Assembly: GCF_019904155.1 (NCBI RefSeq)
Contig: NZ_JAHCMB010000063.1
Coordinates: 28,708-72,480, forward strand
Reading direction: 5' to 3'
DNA: 43,773 nt
DNA from: Paenibacillus sinensis
GTDB lineage: Bacteria > Bacillota > Bacilli > Paenibacillales > Paenibacillaceae
Made by a program: the position numbers and the translations under genes
In this document: positions 1 through 9,667 of the stretch, piece after piece
Layout: the number at the start of each line of letters is the position of its first letter
Position numbering within the stretch: the stretch's first letter is position 1
The notes under the pieces: model-generated
What the model saw: the letters and a program-made list of their open reading frames with translations, nothing else
What the model was told of the DNA's origin: nothing
Database searches by the model: none

Positions 1-417
1 CGGATTAAACTATTGAGGACAGAAAAGAATATGAGGCAAGTAGATTTAGCAAAGCATCTTAAAGTTGCACAAAGCACACTTTCAGGTTGGGAAAATGGCG
101 CTTACGAAATTGATAATGAAAACCTTTATAAAATGTCTGATTTATTTGAGTGCAGTATTGATTACCTTCTTGGAAGAACTACTGAAAGGAAAAACACTTA
201 TTACGCTCTCAACAATAAAGACGAACGAGATATCGCTAAAGAAGTAGAACAAATGCTCGCAGATTTAGATTCCGGTAAAGCTCTCGCATTCAGTGGAGAA
301 CCTATGGATGAAGAAACAAAGCGACTATTTGCGATCTCCCTTGAAAACTCTCTGCGTCTTGCAAGAGAGATGGCCAAGAAAAAATATACTCCAAAAAAAT
401 ATAGAGATACCGAATAA
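1..417 (+). CDS. XRE-family repressor, ImmR-like (5' end cut by window edge)
   Basis: This is a helix-turn-helix regulator of the Cro/C1 (XRE) type. The visible N-terminal domain reads RIKLLRTEKNMRQVDLAKHL followed by STLSGWENG, the usual HTH_3 pattern of a phage or ICE repressor, and binds DNA as a dimer in that family. A TTG codon occurs at 13, but the reading frame is open to base 1 and the residues before it (RIKLL) belong to the conserved helix 1. The true start therefore lies left of the window and 138 residues are visible. The C-terminal half is charged and helical with no recognised domain. It is followed closely by an ImmA-like metallopeptidase and then an integrase, matching the ImmR/ImmA/Int module of ICEBs1. 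The DNA is more AT-rich than the chromosome to the right, which supports horizontal acquisition. Identity as ImmR is inferred from family and context. Confidence 0.85.
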   Translation, partial: RIKLLRTEKNMRQVDLAKHLKVAQSTLSGWENGAYEIDNENLYKMSDLFECSIDYLLGRTTERKNTYYALNNKDERDIAKEVEQMLADLDSGKALAFSGEPMDEETKRLFAISLENSLRLAREMAKKKYTPKKYRDTE

Positions 418-437
418 ATTACATTATGGGGGACAGT

Positions 438-851
438 ATGATTAAACTCACCGTCGCCCAACTGGTCAAAAAATACAGAACGAACGATCCATTTGACATT
501 GCATCTCAGAAAAGTATTTTTGTTTTTTTTGAAATGTTGGGTGATATGCTTGGCTATTACAATTACAATCGTCGATTCCAAATGATACATATCAACTCAG
601 AAGCAAGTTTTGAAGTACAGCGCTTCACCTGTGCCCATGAATTAGGACATGCCATTTTGCATTCTCATGTCAATACACCGTTCTTGAGAAAACGCACATT
701 ATATTCTGTGGATCGAATTGAGAGAGAAGCGAATAGTTTTGCCGTCGAACTTCTCCTTCCTGACGAGCTACTTTTGGAAGGTGCCACAATTCATGAGGCT
801 GCTATGATATGTGGTATTCCTAAAGAAGTTGAACACTTAAAAAGTCTTTAA
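438..851 (+). CDS. ImmA/IrrE-family metallopeptidase
   Basis: This 137-residue protein carries the zinc-protease motif HELGH within CAHELGHAILH near residues 68-78, and a downstream EREANSFAVELLLP segment that supplies the third metal-side acidic residue in this family. ImmA proteins cleave their partner XRE repressor and so derepress the mobile element. I chose the ATG at 438, not the ATG at 426, because the GGGGGA ribosome binding site lies at 428-433 and would overlap the earlier start. The gene begins 20 bp after the repressor gene, so the two are probably cotranscribed. The substrate is most likely the upstream repressor, by analogy with ICEBs1 and phi105. That is inference from context, since the sequence shows only the protease fold. 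Confidence 0.88.
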   Translation: MIKLTVAQLVKKYRTNDPFDIASQKSIFVFFEMLGDMLGYYNYNRRFQMIHINSEASFEVQRFTCAHELGHAILHSHVNTPFLRKRTLYSVDRIEREANSFAVELLLPDELLLEGATIHEAAMICGIPKEVEHLKSL

Positions 852-1064
852 AATGATTTTTTTCAAAAAAATGAAGTTGCGACATTCAAAAGTAAACGGA
901 TGATTCAACGATGTACTCTAGAAGATCAATTGACTGCTTAACAATAAATACCGAGCTAAGGCAAAAAAAATATTAGTTACAATACGCACTCGTGCTTTCC
1001 AGCCGCAAGGCTGTTTACATATGCCCAAAAATAGAACATATGTTTGGAGAAAGGAGAAATAAGG
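852..1064 (+). other. AT-rich gap between immA-like gene and integrase
   Basis: About 210 bp without a convincing gene. It holds a run of T followed by a run of A just after the immA stop, a small hairpin CAGCC-GCAA-GGCTG near 1000-1013 and the LexA-like palindrome at 1033-1046. A TACAAT at about 980 could be a -10 element, but no good -35 sits at the right distance. Confidence 0.5.
1033..1046. promoter_or_regulatory. LexA (SOS) box-like palindrome before the integrase
   Basis: AGAACATATGTTTG closely matches the Gram-positive LexA consensus CGAACRNRYGTTYG, with GAAC-ATAT-GTTT intact and only the outermost positions differing. It lies 5 bp before the integrase ribosome binding site at 1051-1056. 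SOS control of excision is known for several integrated elements. That LexA acts here is inference. Confidence 0.5.
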
Positions 1065-2276
1065 ATGAGGAAAGTAGAACAGGAACTCCCGACTAACGTA
1101 CGAGAGCGTGACGGTAAGTACTCCTACCGTTATAGGGTTCCCGCTACCAAGTTCGTTGACGGAAAGGAAGTGAAGAGCAGCAAGGAGAAGGAGTCCCCCC
1201 GTTTTGATACCATTCAGGAAGCTGTTGACTTCGGTATCTTGATTCAGGCGCAGAAAATCCAGAAAAAGCTAAAGCATACCGAAGGGCTCACGGTAAGCAA
1301 TTGGAGCAAGACGTGGCTGAAGCAATACATTCTGGAGCGAGAGCCAACTGGTAACACGATCAAAAGTAGGAAGTACGGCCTTGGAGTCTTGCTGGCACAG
1401 TTTGGCGGATTCGATTTAACCGAGGTAACACCCAGTCTTTATCAAGATTTTCTTTACAAAATGAAGGAGAAAGGAAAAAGCCGCAGCACGATTACCACGG
1501 TTCATACGGCAGCATCTTTAATGTATGAGCACGCTAGGCGGAATGGACTTATTAAGATGGATCCAACTGAGGATGCCGTCATACCGAGGGAGAAGAAACC
1601 TAACCGAAAACGAGGAGAAAAAAAACATGTCCTTCCCAAATTTCTTGAGAAGGACGAGCTAAAAACGTTTCTTCAGTTGTGTAGGTTCATGCTCACGTCC
1701 AATTACTGGGTACTGTTCGTTGTCTTAGCCTATACAGGCCTTCGGATAAGCGAGGCCGCTGGACTTCAATGGGAGGACATCGACATGAAGAGAAGAACGA
1801 TCGATGTAAACAAGCAACTTTACGGCACAAGTGTCCGAAACTACTCATTCATACCACCAAAGAACGAACAAAGCGAACGGATCGTAAGTTTCGGAGACAC
1901 CGTAGCTAAGGCGCTTGAACTGTTGAAAGAATGGCAGCGGGAAGAACGATTGTCGGCCAAGTCTTTAAATCCTAAAGATGATTTTGTGTTCTGGTGCCCA
2001 AGCTTACCGGGTTACCCAGTTGCAGTTACCAGCATCGGCAATATTATGAGGACGGTACTTGAGAAAGCAGATCTTCCTACAAGCCTGACTCCTCACAGTT
2101 TGCGACACACCCATGTTTCCCTGCTCGCGTCCAATCCGCGAGTCGGACTGCCAGAGATTCAGGCCCGTATTGGGCACAAGAGCAATTCCAAGGTTACAGA
2201 ACTGATCTATCTCCACGTTACAAAGCAACGCCAGATCGAGATTGCTGACGACTTCGAGTGGGCAATCAATCATTAA
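1065..2276 (+). CDS. int: Tyrosine-type site-specific integrase
   Basis: This 403-residue tyrosine recombinase integrates and excises the mobile element. The N-terminal arm-binding region (DGKYSYRYRVP, residues about 15-30) is followed by a SAM-like core-binding domain and the catalytic domain. The catalytic residues are visible: the first Arg in TGLRISEAAGLQWEDID, HSLRHTH with the His-x-x-Arg box, GHKSNSKVT with the next His, and the nucleophile Tyr in IYLHVT near the C-terminus. Length fits ICE and prophage integrases. The ATG at 1065 is preferred over the in-frame TTG at 1044 because AAGGAG at 1051-1056 is correctly spaced only for the former. The gene ends 68 bp from the cymR stop, so it marks the element boundary. 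A LexA-like box lies just upstream. Confidence 0.93.
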   Translation: MRKVEQELPTNVRERDGKYSYRYRVPATKFVDGKEVKSSKEKESPRFDTIQEAVDFGILIQAQKIQKKLKHTEGLTVSNWSKTWLKQYILEREPTGNTIKSRKYGLGVLLAQFGGFDLTEVTPSLYQDFLYKMKEKGKSRSTITTVHTAASLMYEHARRNGLIKMDPTEDAVIPREKKPNRKRGEKKHVLPKFLEKDELKTFLQLCRFMLTSNYWVLFVVLAYTGLRISEAAGLQWEDIDMKRRTIDVNKQLYGTSVRNYSFIPPKNEQSERIVSFGDTVAKALELLKEWQREERLSAKSLNPKDDFVFWCPSLPGYPVAVTSIGNIMRTVLEKADLPTSLTPHSLRHTHVSLLASNPRVGLPEIQARIGHKSNSKVTELIYLHVTKQRQIEIADDFEWAINH

Positions 2277-2278
2277 AG

Positions 2279-2298
2279 TGTGGGTAATTTGTGGGTAA
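2279..2298 (+). repeat. Two direct repeats TGTGGGTAA, probable integrase arm-type sites
   Basis: TGTGGGTAA occurs at 2279-2287 and again at 2290-2298, an 11-bp period of about one helical turn, immediately after the integrase stop codon. Short direct repeats at about one helical turn next to int are typical of arm-type binding sites flanking the attachment core. The core itself should lie between here and the cymR 3' end. It cannot be delimited because the other end of the element is outside the window. Confidence 0.5.
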
Positions 2299-2343
2299 CG
2301 ATTTCTAAAAAATCCTTTTGAAATCTCGGAATTCTGATTCCTG

Positions 2344-2763
2344 TTAAATATAGAACATGTAATTGTCCGAATGGGTTTCTTCCTTAAAGGTAATCAGATT
2401 GGACAAAGTGGTGGAGTCCAGCACATCGGCGATGCTGTCGCGGATGCGCAGCCACAGGTCACGCTTGGCCGGGTCGTCTTCCTCGGTGAAATCCACCGGA
2501 GAAATCGGGCCTTCCAGCACGCGGATAATATCCCCGGCTGTGATGCTATCGGCTTCACGGGAAAGCACATAACCGCCATAAGCGCCCCGGATGCTCTTGA
2601 CCAGGCCGGCATTGCGCAGAGGCGCAATGAGCTGCTCCAGATAATGCTCGGACAAGCCGTTCTTCTCGGCGATGCTCTTCAGTGATGTCGGACCTTCGCC
2701 GAATCTGGCGGCAAGCTCCATCATAATGGTTAATCCGTATCGGCCTTTTGTCGATATTTTCAA
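2344..2763 (-). CDS. cymR: Rrf2-family regulator CymR, repressor of cysteine metabolism
   Basis: This 139-residue winged-helix regulator begins MKISTKGRYGLTIMMELA and carries GPTSLKSIAEKNGLSEHYLEQL as its recognition-helix region and IRGAYGGYVL as the wing, all characteristic of CymR. In Bacillus, CymR with CysK represses genes for cysteine uptake and synthesis. It lacks the three clustered Cys that IscR uses to bind an Fe-S cluster, which argues for CymR. The C-terminus MFYI appears intact although a mobile element ends only 68 bp away. It is divergent from mnmA. In B. subtilis a cysteine desulfurase gene (iscS/yrvO) sits between cymR and mnmA. Here it is absent. AGAGGTG precedes the ATG. 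Confidence 0.92.
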   Translation of the reverse strand: MKISTKGRYGLTIMMELAARFGEGPTSLKSIAEKNGLSEHYLEQLIAPLRNAGLVKSIRGAYGGYVLSREADSITAGDIIRVLEGPISPVDFTEEDDPAKRDLWLRIRDSIADVLDSTTLSNLITFKEETHSDNYMFYI

Positions 2764-4108
<1,345 letters not shown>

Positions 4109-4140
4109 GCCGAGTTAAGCATATAAGAGGACGAAACGAT

Positions 4141-4190
4141 AAAGGTGCCCGGCAAGCCGTTTGAGGATGGCTTGCCGGGCACCTTTTTGA
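4141..4190 (+). terminator. Rho-independent terminator after mnmA (works both ways)
   Basis: A perfect 18-bp stem pairs 4141-4158 (AAAGGTGCCCGGCAAGCC) with 4169-4186 around a 10-nt loop, followed by T at 4184-4188. The A run at the other side gives a U tract for minus-strand rarA transcripts too. It lies between the convergent mnmA and rarA stops. Confidence 0.93.
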
Positions 4191-4241
4191 TGTGCGGGAT
4201 GATACGGCTGGACAGATCTGGAATCCGACCGTAAAGTCCGT

Positions 4242-5549
4242 CTACTGCTGCTCTCTTCGCAGCGCCTGGTTATGCCGAATCTTCGCCTCGTTGCCCTGCT
4301 CCGTCGCCTGATAGAACACCCGGCGCGAAATGGCATCCGGCAAATACTGCTGCTTCACGAAGTGGCCCGGATAATCATGCGGATACTTGTATCCCCCATG
4401 GCCGAGCTGCGCGGAGCCTTTGTAATGCGTATCCCGCAGATGCATGGGCACCTCCGCGGATTTCAGCTCCTCGATCGCCGAAGTGGCCCGCGAAATCGCC
4501 ATAGTGACGGCGTTCGACTTCGGGCTCTCCACGGCGAACAGAATCGCCTGGGCGATGTTGAGCCTCGCCTCCGGCCAGCCGTTGTTGCGGTAAGCCTCCA
4601 GCGCGCTGACCGCCTGCACCATGGCCTGCGGATTCGCCAGGCCAATATCCTCGCTCGCCGCCGCAATCAGCCGGCGGATGAACACAATCGGGTCCATGCC
4701 GAGCTTATCGACGGCATAGAGGAACCAGAACAGCGCGGCATCGCTGGAACCGCGGATGCTCTTGTGGAAGGCGGACAGCACGTCGTACTGCGTCGACTCG
4801 TCCGCCTTCACGGTCGGCCGCCGGATGGAATCCTCCGCCACCTCCAGCGTGACGTGCACCGTCCCGCCGCTGTCAGGCGGAGTTGTCATGGCGGCCAGCT
4901 CCAGCGCATTTAACGCGCGGCGGATATCGCCGTTCGCCATGGTGGCGATGTGCTCAAGCGCGGCATCGTCCACCTGAAGGTCCATAAACCCGAGGCCCTT
5001 GTCCTTGTCGGCAAGGGCTCTCTTCATCGCCGCCAGGCTGTGGGTCTTGCCGAGCGCCTCCAGCTGGAACAGCGTGGACCGGCTCATGAGCGCGCCGTTC
5101 ACATAATGGAACGGATTCTCGGTAGTCGCCCCGATGAAAATAATCGTCCCCTTCTCGACGGCCGGCAGCAGCGCATCCTGACGGGAGCTGTTGAAGCGAT
5201 GCACCTCGTCCAGGAACAGAATCGTCTTCGTACCATATAGCGATTTGGCGTTCTGTGCGCGCTCAATGACCTCACGGACATCCTTGACGCTCGCCTCCAC
5301 GGCATTCAGGCGGACGAACTCGCCTTTTGTCTGGTGGGAGATAATGTGGGCAAGTGTCGTTTTGCCGCAGCCAGGCGGCCCGTACAGCAGAATGGAAGAG
5401 ACCTGGTCCGCTTCAATCGCCCGGCGAAGAAGCTTTCCTTTGCCCACGATATGCTCCTGTCCGATATATTCATCAAGAGTCTCCGGCCGCATGCGGTCAG
5501 CAAGAAGACGCCCGTCACGCGTCTCCTCCTCGAACGAAAATAAATCCAT
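4242..5549 (-). CDS. rarA: Replication-associated AAA+ ATPase RarA/MgsA
   Basis: RarA is a clamp-loader-like AAA+ ATPase that acts at stalled replication forks. The 435-residue protein has Walker A GPPGCGKTT (residues 57-65), Walker B ILFLDEVHRFN near 108-118, sensor 1 GATTENP, and the C-terminal tetramerisation region ending in SRRVFYQATEQGNEAKI. I chose the ATG at 5549 (MDLFSFEEE) because AAGGAG lies 7 bases before it and the family begins this way. The open frame upstream to 5603 has no support. Transcription converges with mnmA and shares its terminator. A TGGTATGAT extended -10 on the minus strand (5583-5591) is a plausible promoter. Confidence 0.95.
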   Translation of the reverse strand: MDLFSFEEETRDGRLLADRMRPETLDEYIGQEHIVGKGKLLRRAIEADQVSSILLYGPPGCGKTTLAHIISHQTKGEFVRLNAVEASVKDVREVIERAQNAKSLYGTKTILFLDEVHRFNSSRQDALLPAVEKGTIIFIGATTENPFHYVNGALMSRSTLFQLEALGKTHSLAAMKRALADKDKGLGFMDLQVDDAALEHIATMANGDIRRALNALELAAMTTPPDSGGTVHVTLEVAEDSIRRPTVKADESTQYDVLSAFHKSIRGSSDAALFWFLYAVDKLGMDPIVFIRRLIAAASEDIGLANPQAMVQAVSALEAYRNNGWPEARLNIAQAILFAVESPKSNAVTMAISRATSAIEELKSAEVPMHLRDTHYKGSAQLGHGGYKYPHDYPGHFVKQQYLPDAISRRVFYQATEQGNEAKIRHNQALRREQQ

Positions 5550-5817
5550 GTCGACACTCCTTGCCATAAGCGATATAACTCTATCATACCATTTGCCTGT
5601 CAAAAGAGCACAGGCGTTCTGATCCCGCTCCCGCCTGAACCCCTGTGAAGCCTTCCGCTCGCACAGGCTGCGGCTTTGATGTTCATGCCGTGCACCCGGC
5701 CTTCCGGTGCCAGGTTATTCGCTGCCCTAGGCAGATCATATACACCAAAGGGAGCTTGGCGACCTTCCGGCTGTGCCATCCTCCCTGATTGTTGTCCGGC
5801 TAATGCCGCCCGACTAA
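5550..5817. other. Intergenic gap rarA-helD
   Basis: About 270 bp. It holds the likely rarA extended -10 element (plus 5583-5591) with a TTGACA close by on the minus strand, then GC-rich DNA without an ORF that has a ribosome binding site. An imperfect inverted repeat near 5797-5817 lies just after the helD stop but has no U tract. Confidence 0.4.
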
Positions 5818-8004
5818 TTATGAGTGCCCTGCCTGTTCCTTGACCGGCCAGCCTTCTGCCGACTCGCTCTCTTCCGCCGCCTTCACCAGATAGTGAGGCA
5901 GGCGCCCGTTATGCAGCAGCCACAGCTCATGCAGCGCCCGGGTGCAGCCGACATACAGGAGCTTGGCGTCCCAAGCCGCCTCACCGTAAGAGCTTAGGTC
6001 CGCATCGGCCACGATGGCTGCGTCGAATTCGAGTCCTTTGGACAGATACAGCGGCAGGACCGACAGTCCGCCCTGATATTCCGTCATGCTGCCGTCGATC
6101 AGATGAACGTCCTCGAAACGGCCCGACAGCTCAGCGTAAAGCCCCTCCGCATCTGCCAGCGTTCGTGTCAGCACCGCCACGGTGCGGTAATCGCGACCTG
6201 ACAGCTCGGCGAGCGCAGCGGAGATATCCTCCGTTCGGCTCGCACCATACTCAAGAAGCCGCACGGGATTGCCGCTGCGGAACACCGGAACGGCCAGCAA
6301 ATCGCTCTTCACGCCGGCACTTAATATCCCGTTGGCAAAATCAATGATTTCCATAGTCGACCGGTAGCTTCGCGTCAGCGCATGATACGAGGTATGCTCC
6401 GGAGTGAAGAGCTCCTGCATCTCGCGCCATTCATGCACGCCCTTGTAGGCGTGAATCCCCTGCGACAGATCCCCGAGAATGGTGAATGAATGATTGCGGG
6501 CATACAGATCGAGCACGGCAATCTGGAAAGGCGAGAAATCCTGGGCCTCGTCGATGACGATATGGTCGAACTTCTGCACGCCCTCGTCTCCGTTCAGCAG
6601 ATAATGAACGTACAGCAGCGGCGGAAGGTCCTCCTCCAGCACATGCCCCTTCTTGAGCTGCGTCCGCGTCGATTTCAACACAGCAGCCGGAATCTCCTCC
6701 GGCTCTTCTGCCGGCCAATCGACGGGTGGCTTCACAGCCCGAAAGATCTGCTTGTAGATCGTCAGCGGATCGTATTTGGGCCACTTGCCGGCATACGCCT
6801 TCTCCCGCTGGGCACCCTTCTTCTTCCGGTCCTTCAACGCCGCGGCGGAAGGGCTCTTCTTCAGCTCCATTTCAATCCAGCGGTGAATCCGGGCCATCAC
6901 CCGCTCCTTGCGCTTCGCCGGCGGATACGGAGCGTATTCCTCCTTGTACCAGCGCATGATCATCCGCCGGGGCAGGACAGCGCCTTCCCAGGGCGAGAAA
7001 TCGCCTTCGGGAACCGCTCCCGATTCCAGCAGCGACACCGCTTCTTCGATGACGCCCATCAGCTTCGTGGAGCCTTTGAAGCGCTCCGGCGTCTCCTCTG
7101 TGAGGACGGGCATTGCCCCCTTGTTCTCGAACCAGCGGTGCAGCGTCTCCATCACGCCGGTATCTGCCAGCTCAATGCCCAGCAGCCCGGCAGCCCAATC
7201 CGCGAAGGTGCTCTGCTGGATATTGCCAACGCCTAGCTCCGGCAGCACGTCGGAGATATAATCCAGGAACATCCGGTTCGGGGCAAAAATAATCATCCGT
7301 TCCGCCGACACCTGCTCTTTGTACTGATACAGCAAAAAAGCGAGCCGGTGCAGTGCAACCGTCGTCTTCCCGCTGCCCGCCACGCCCTGGATGATGAGCG
7401 CGGTATTTTTGGCTGCCCGGATAATCCGGTCCTGCTCCTCCTGGATCGTGGACACGATATCCCGCAGCCGGTTATCCTTGTTCTCCCCGAGACGGTAGAC
7501 GAGGAACTCGTCCGAGACGGCAGGGCCGTCGCTCTCGCGGTCATAGGTATCGGCTACCCGCTCCAGAATCTGTTTGCGGATCACGACGTTCCGCTTCAGA
7601 TACACCAGACCCTCGACGATTCCTTCAGGCGACTCATAGGATGCCGGCTCTGTGCCACCGGTGAACGAATAAAACAGGCTCGCTACCGGAGCCCGCCAGT
7701 CGATGACAAGCGGCCGGTCGGATACCTGTTCGCGGTCTACGCCGATTTTGCCGATATAGAGCGGCTTGCGGTCACCCTGACCGTCTTCCTGAAAATCCAG
7801 CCGGCCAAAATACGGCTCCTGCCGAAGCTTTCCCAGATTGTTCCTTCTCTGCTCCCGCGATGCTTCCAGCACCTGTTCGGTGTACTCATTCCCGGTATAC
7901 ACCGGTGTATTTCGCAGCTTCTCAAGCTGCCGTTCAATCTCCTCAAGCGCGGTATTCAGCCTTTCCTGTTCCTCTTGATAGGCACTTTGAAACTTGTCCT
8001 CCAA
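5818..8004 (-). CDS. helD: HelD, RNA polymerase-recycling UvrD-like motor
   Basis: HelD is a superfamily 1 helicase-like ATPase that binds RNA polymerase and releases it from stalled or terminated complexes. The 728-residue protein starts with a coiled coil (residues about 1-60, MEDKFQSAYQEEQERLNTAL) that inserts in the secondary channel. Walker A GVAGSGKTTVALHR is at 207-220, then Walker B VIDEAQDFSPFQ near 500 and the C-terminal motifs TRSYRST and STEYQGGLS-like SMTEYQGGLSVLP and VGCTRALHELWLL. The start is TTG at 8004, supported by AGGAGGT at 8012-8018. B. subtilis HelD is 774 residues. It is transcribed alone from the promoter at 8135-8164. Confidence 0.93.
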   Translation of the reverse strand: MEDKFQSAYQEEQERLNTALEEIERQLEKLRNTPVYTGNEYTEQVLEASREQRRNNLGKLRQEPYFGRLDFQEDGQGDRKPLYIGKIGVDREQVSDRPLVIDWRAPVASLFYSFTGGTEPASYESPEGIVEGLVYLKRNVVIRKQILERVADTYDRESDGPAVSDEFLVYRLGENKDNRLRDIVSTIQEEQDRIIRAAKNTALIIQGVAGSGKTTVALHRLAFLLYQYKEQVSAERMIIFAPNRMFLDYISDVLPELGVGNIQQSTFADWAAGLLGIELADTGVMETLHRWFENKGAMPVLTEETPERFKGSTKLMGVIEEAVSLLESGAVPEGDFSPWEGAVLPRRMIMRWYKEEYAPYPPAKRKERVMARIHRWIEMELKKSPSAAALKDRKKKGAQREKAYAGKWPKYDPLTIYKQIFRAVKPPVDWPAEEPEEIPAAVLKSTRTQLKKGHVLEEDLPPLLYVHYLLNGDEGVQKFDHIVIDEAQDFSPFQIAVLDLYARNHSFTILGDLSQGIHAYKGVHEWREMQELFTPEHTSYHALTRSYRSTMEIIDFANGILSAGVKSDLLAVPVFRSGNPVRLLEYGASRTEDISAALAELSGRDYRTVAVLTRTLADAEGLYAELSGRFEDVHLIDGSMTEYQGGLSVLPLYLSKGLEFDAAIVADADLSSYGEAAWDAKLLYVGCTRALHELWLLHNGRLPHYLVKAAEESESAEGWPVKEQAGHS

Positions 8005-8134
8005 TTTCAGTTACCTCCTAAAAGTAATACGGGATAATCCCCGTCCCTTAAGGCAAAACCGGCCTGTATGTCCGATCAGCAGAACGCGACCTTACCTAGA
8101 GATTCAGACGCGCCCTAATTCAAAAAGGAGTATT

Positions 8135-8164
8135 ATTATATCACAATGACCGATCGAATGCCAA
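8135..8164 (-). promoter_or_regulatory. SigA-type promoter of helD
   Basis: On the minus strand TTGGCA (8159-8164) and TATAAT (8135-8140) are separated by 18 bp and lie about 130 bp before the helD start. The -10 is a perfect match. This leaves a leader of roughly 120 nt containing an ACGGG/CCCGT inverted repeat just before the ribosome binding site. Confidence 0.65.
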
Positions 8165-8190
8165 GAATTGTCGCACAAACTCCACAGGTT

Positions 8191-9489
8191 CTATAACAGT
8201 GCGTGCAGAATAAAATTCGCCAGGAATAGCCCCGCAATTCCGTACAGCGCGAGTGGCACTTCGGCGCCTCTGCGAAGCGCAAGCTTGGCAATCGGGTAGG
8301 CGATGAAGCCGAAGGCCATGCCGTCGACGATGCTGTATGTGAAGGGAATCATGACCAGGATCAGAAAGGCTGGAAAAGCCTCTGTCGGATCACTGAAGTC
8401 CATGACCTGCACATCCTGCATCATGAGGCCGCCGATAATGATCAGAATCGGCGCGATGGCACTGTCCGGCACATAGACAAGCGCCGGAATGAACAGGAAG
8501 GTCGCGGCGAACAACAGACCCGCAGTGAGCGAGGTCAGGCCGGAGCGTCCTCCGGCCGCGATGCCCGCGGTCGATTCGGCGGCCGCGACGGCGGGACTGC
8601 TGCCCAGGAGACCGGCGGCGATGTTCACAAGCGAGAGCGCCCGCAGGCTGCTCTTGAAGCGCTCGGGATGCCCGGACATCGTCGTCTGGGCCGAAATCAG
8701 GCCGATATTCTCGAAGACCACGATCAGCAGCAGGAGAAAGACGGCAATCCAGAATACGAGACTGAGCGCCCCTTTCATGTCCAGGCCCAGAAAGACCTGG
8801 CCGTATCCCTCAAAGAGATGTCCCGTCCCCGCATTCTCCCGCCCATGGCCGGCGCCCAGCACATAAGCCAGCAGCGTGCCTGCGATCATGCTGATCAAGA
8901 GGCCGCCCCGCGTGCCACGCAGATGCAGCACCAGTGCCAGGACCAGCGTTACGCAGGAGGTGATGACGGCGGGGTCGCTGAAGTGGCCGATCGCAACGAA
9001 GGTCGTCTTATGGGCAATGACGATGCCGCTTTTTTGCAGGCCGATAAAGGTCAGAAACAGCCCGATCCCGACGGTGATCGCATGCCGGAGATTGAGCGGG
9101 ATGGCGTCGCTCAGGATGCGGTACAGTGAAGTGAACGCCACCGCCGCGAACAGCACCCCGGTTACCGTGACTACCGCCAGCGCCTCTCTCCAATCCAGCT
9201 TCATGGAATGCACCAGTGTATAGGTGAAAAAAGCGTTGATCCCCATGCCCGGCACCACGATAATCGGCGTCTTACCGACAAAGGCCATCAGCAGGCAGCC
9301 GCATACGGCTGTCAGCAGCGTCGCTACCATCCCCGCCCGCAGCGGCATTCCCGCATCCTGCAGAATAGTCGCGTTGACCATTACGATATAGACTGATGCA
9401 AAATAGGAGATGAGCCCGGCCCCCCACTCTTTTCTCCGTTCATATTCAGGCTCCAGGCCGAGGCTGCGGCTCCAAAAATTGTTGTTCAT
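8191..9489 (-). CDS. NCS2/AzgA-type guanine/hypoxanthine permease (PbuG-like)
   Basis: This 432-residue membrane protein with about 12-14 hydrophobic segments belongs to the AzgA-like branch of nucleobase permeases. Marker segments are FASVYIVMVNATIL near the N-terminus, VVPGMGINAFFTYTLV, VVFENIGLISAQ, and SSPAVAAAESTAGIAAGGRSG, which carry the conserved substrate-binding residues. Members import guanine, hypoxanthine or adenine with protons, and substrate cannot be decided here (PbuG/PbuO type). The ATG at 9489 (MNNNFWSRSLGLEPEYERRKEW) follows GGGGAGGT, while the longer frame to 9531 has no ribosome binding site. Its leader is only about 100 bp and shows no purine riboswitch. It is followed by helD on the same strand, but helD has its own promoter. 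Confidence 0.88.
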   Translation of the reverse strand: MNNNFWSRSLGLEPEYERRKEWGAGLISYFASVYIVMVNATILQDAGMPLRAGMVATLLTAVCGCLLMAFVGKTPIIVVPGMGINAFFTYTLVHSMKLDWREALAVVTVTGVLFAAVAFTSLYRILSDAIPLNLRHAITVGIGLFLTFIGLQKSGIVIAHKTTFVAIGHFSDPAVITSCVTLVLALVLHLRGTRGGLLISMIAGTLLAYVLGAGHGRENAGTGHLFEGYGQVFLGLDMKGALSLVFWIAVFLLLLIVVFENIGLISAQTTMSGHPERFKSSLRALSLVNIAAGLLGSSPAVAAAESTAGIAAGGRSGLTSLTAGLLFAATFLFIPALVYVPDSAIAPILIIIGGLMMQDVQVMDFSDPTEAFPAFLILVMIPFTYSIVDGMAFGFIAYPIAKLALRRGAEVPLALYGIAGLFLANFILHALL

Positions 9490-9598
9490 ATCTGGTACCT
9501 CCCCGTACCTTATAGTAATTGCCAGCCGCACCGGGTGACATGCTTGACACGCACAGCAACAGCAGCCGAAATACCGGAGGCCACCGGCTGCGCCGCAG

Positions 9599-9634
9599 CC
9601 AAAAAGGGCGAGACGCCTCCGACGGCGCTCGCCC
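9599..9634 (-). terminator. Terminator after tcdA
   Basis: GGGCGAG (9606-9612) pairs with CTCGCCC (9628-9634), extended by GCC/GGC inside. On the minus strand the stem is followed by a run of five U (A at 9601-9605). It ends the hisS-aspS-tcdA transcript. Confidence 0.8.
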
Positions 9635-9667
9635 CTCTTTAAGTCTCACCCGGGCCTTGGCCCGCTG

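Noticed and set aside
2346..2361. TATAGAACATGTAA at the cymR end as an attachment core or SOS box
   Set aside because: It is the coding end of cymR. Similarity to AATAGAACATATG before int is short and lacks the second half-site.
8146..8196. Small plus-strand ORF after AAGGAG in the helD promoter
   Set aside because: Only 16 codons with a 15-base spacing to the site. It overlaps a clear minus-strand promoter.
9490..9600. Purine riboswitch before the guanine-type permease gene
   Set aside because: The leader is too short and has none of the conserved junction sequences.
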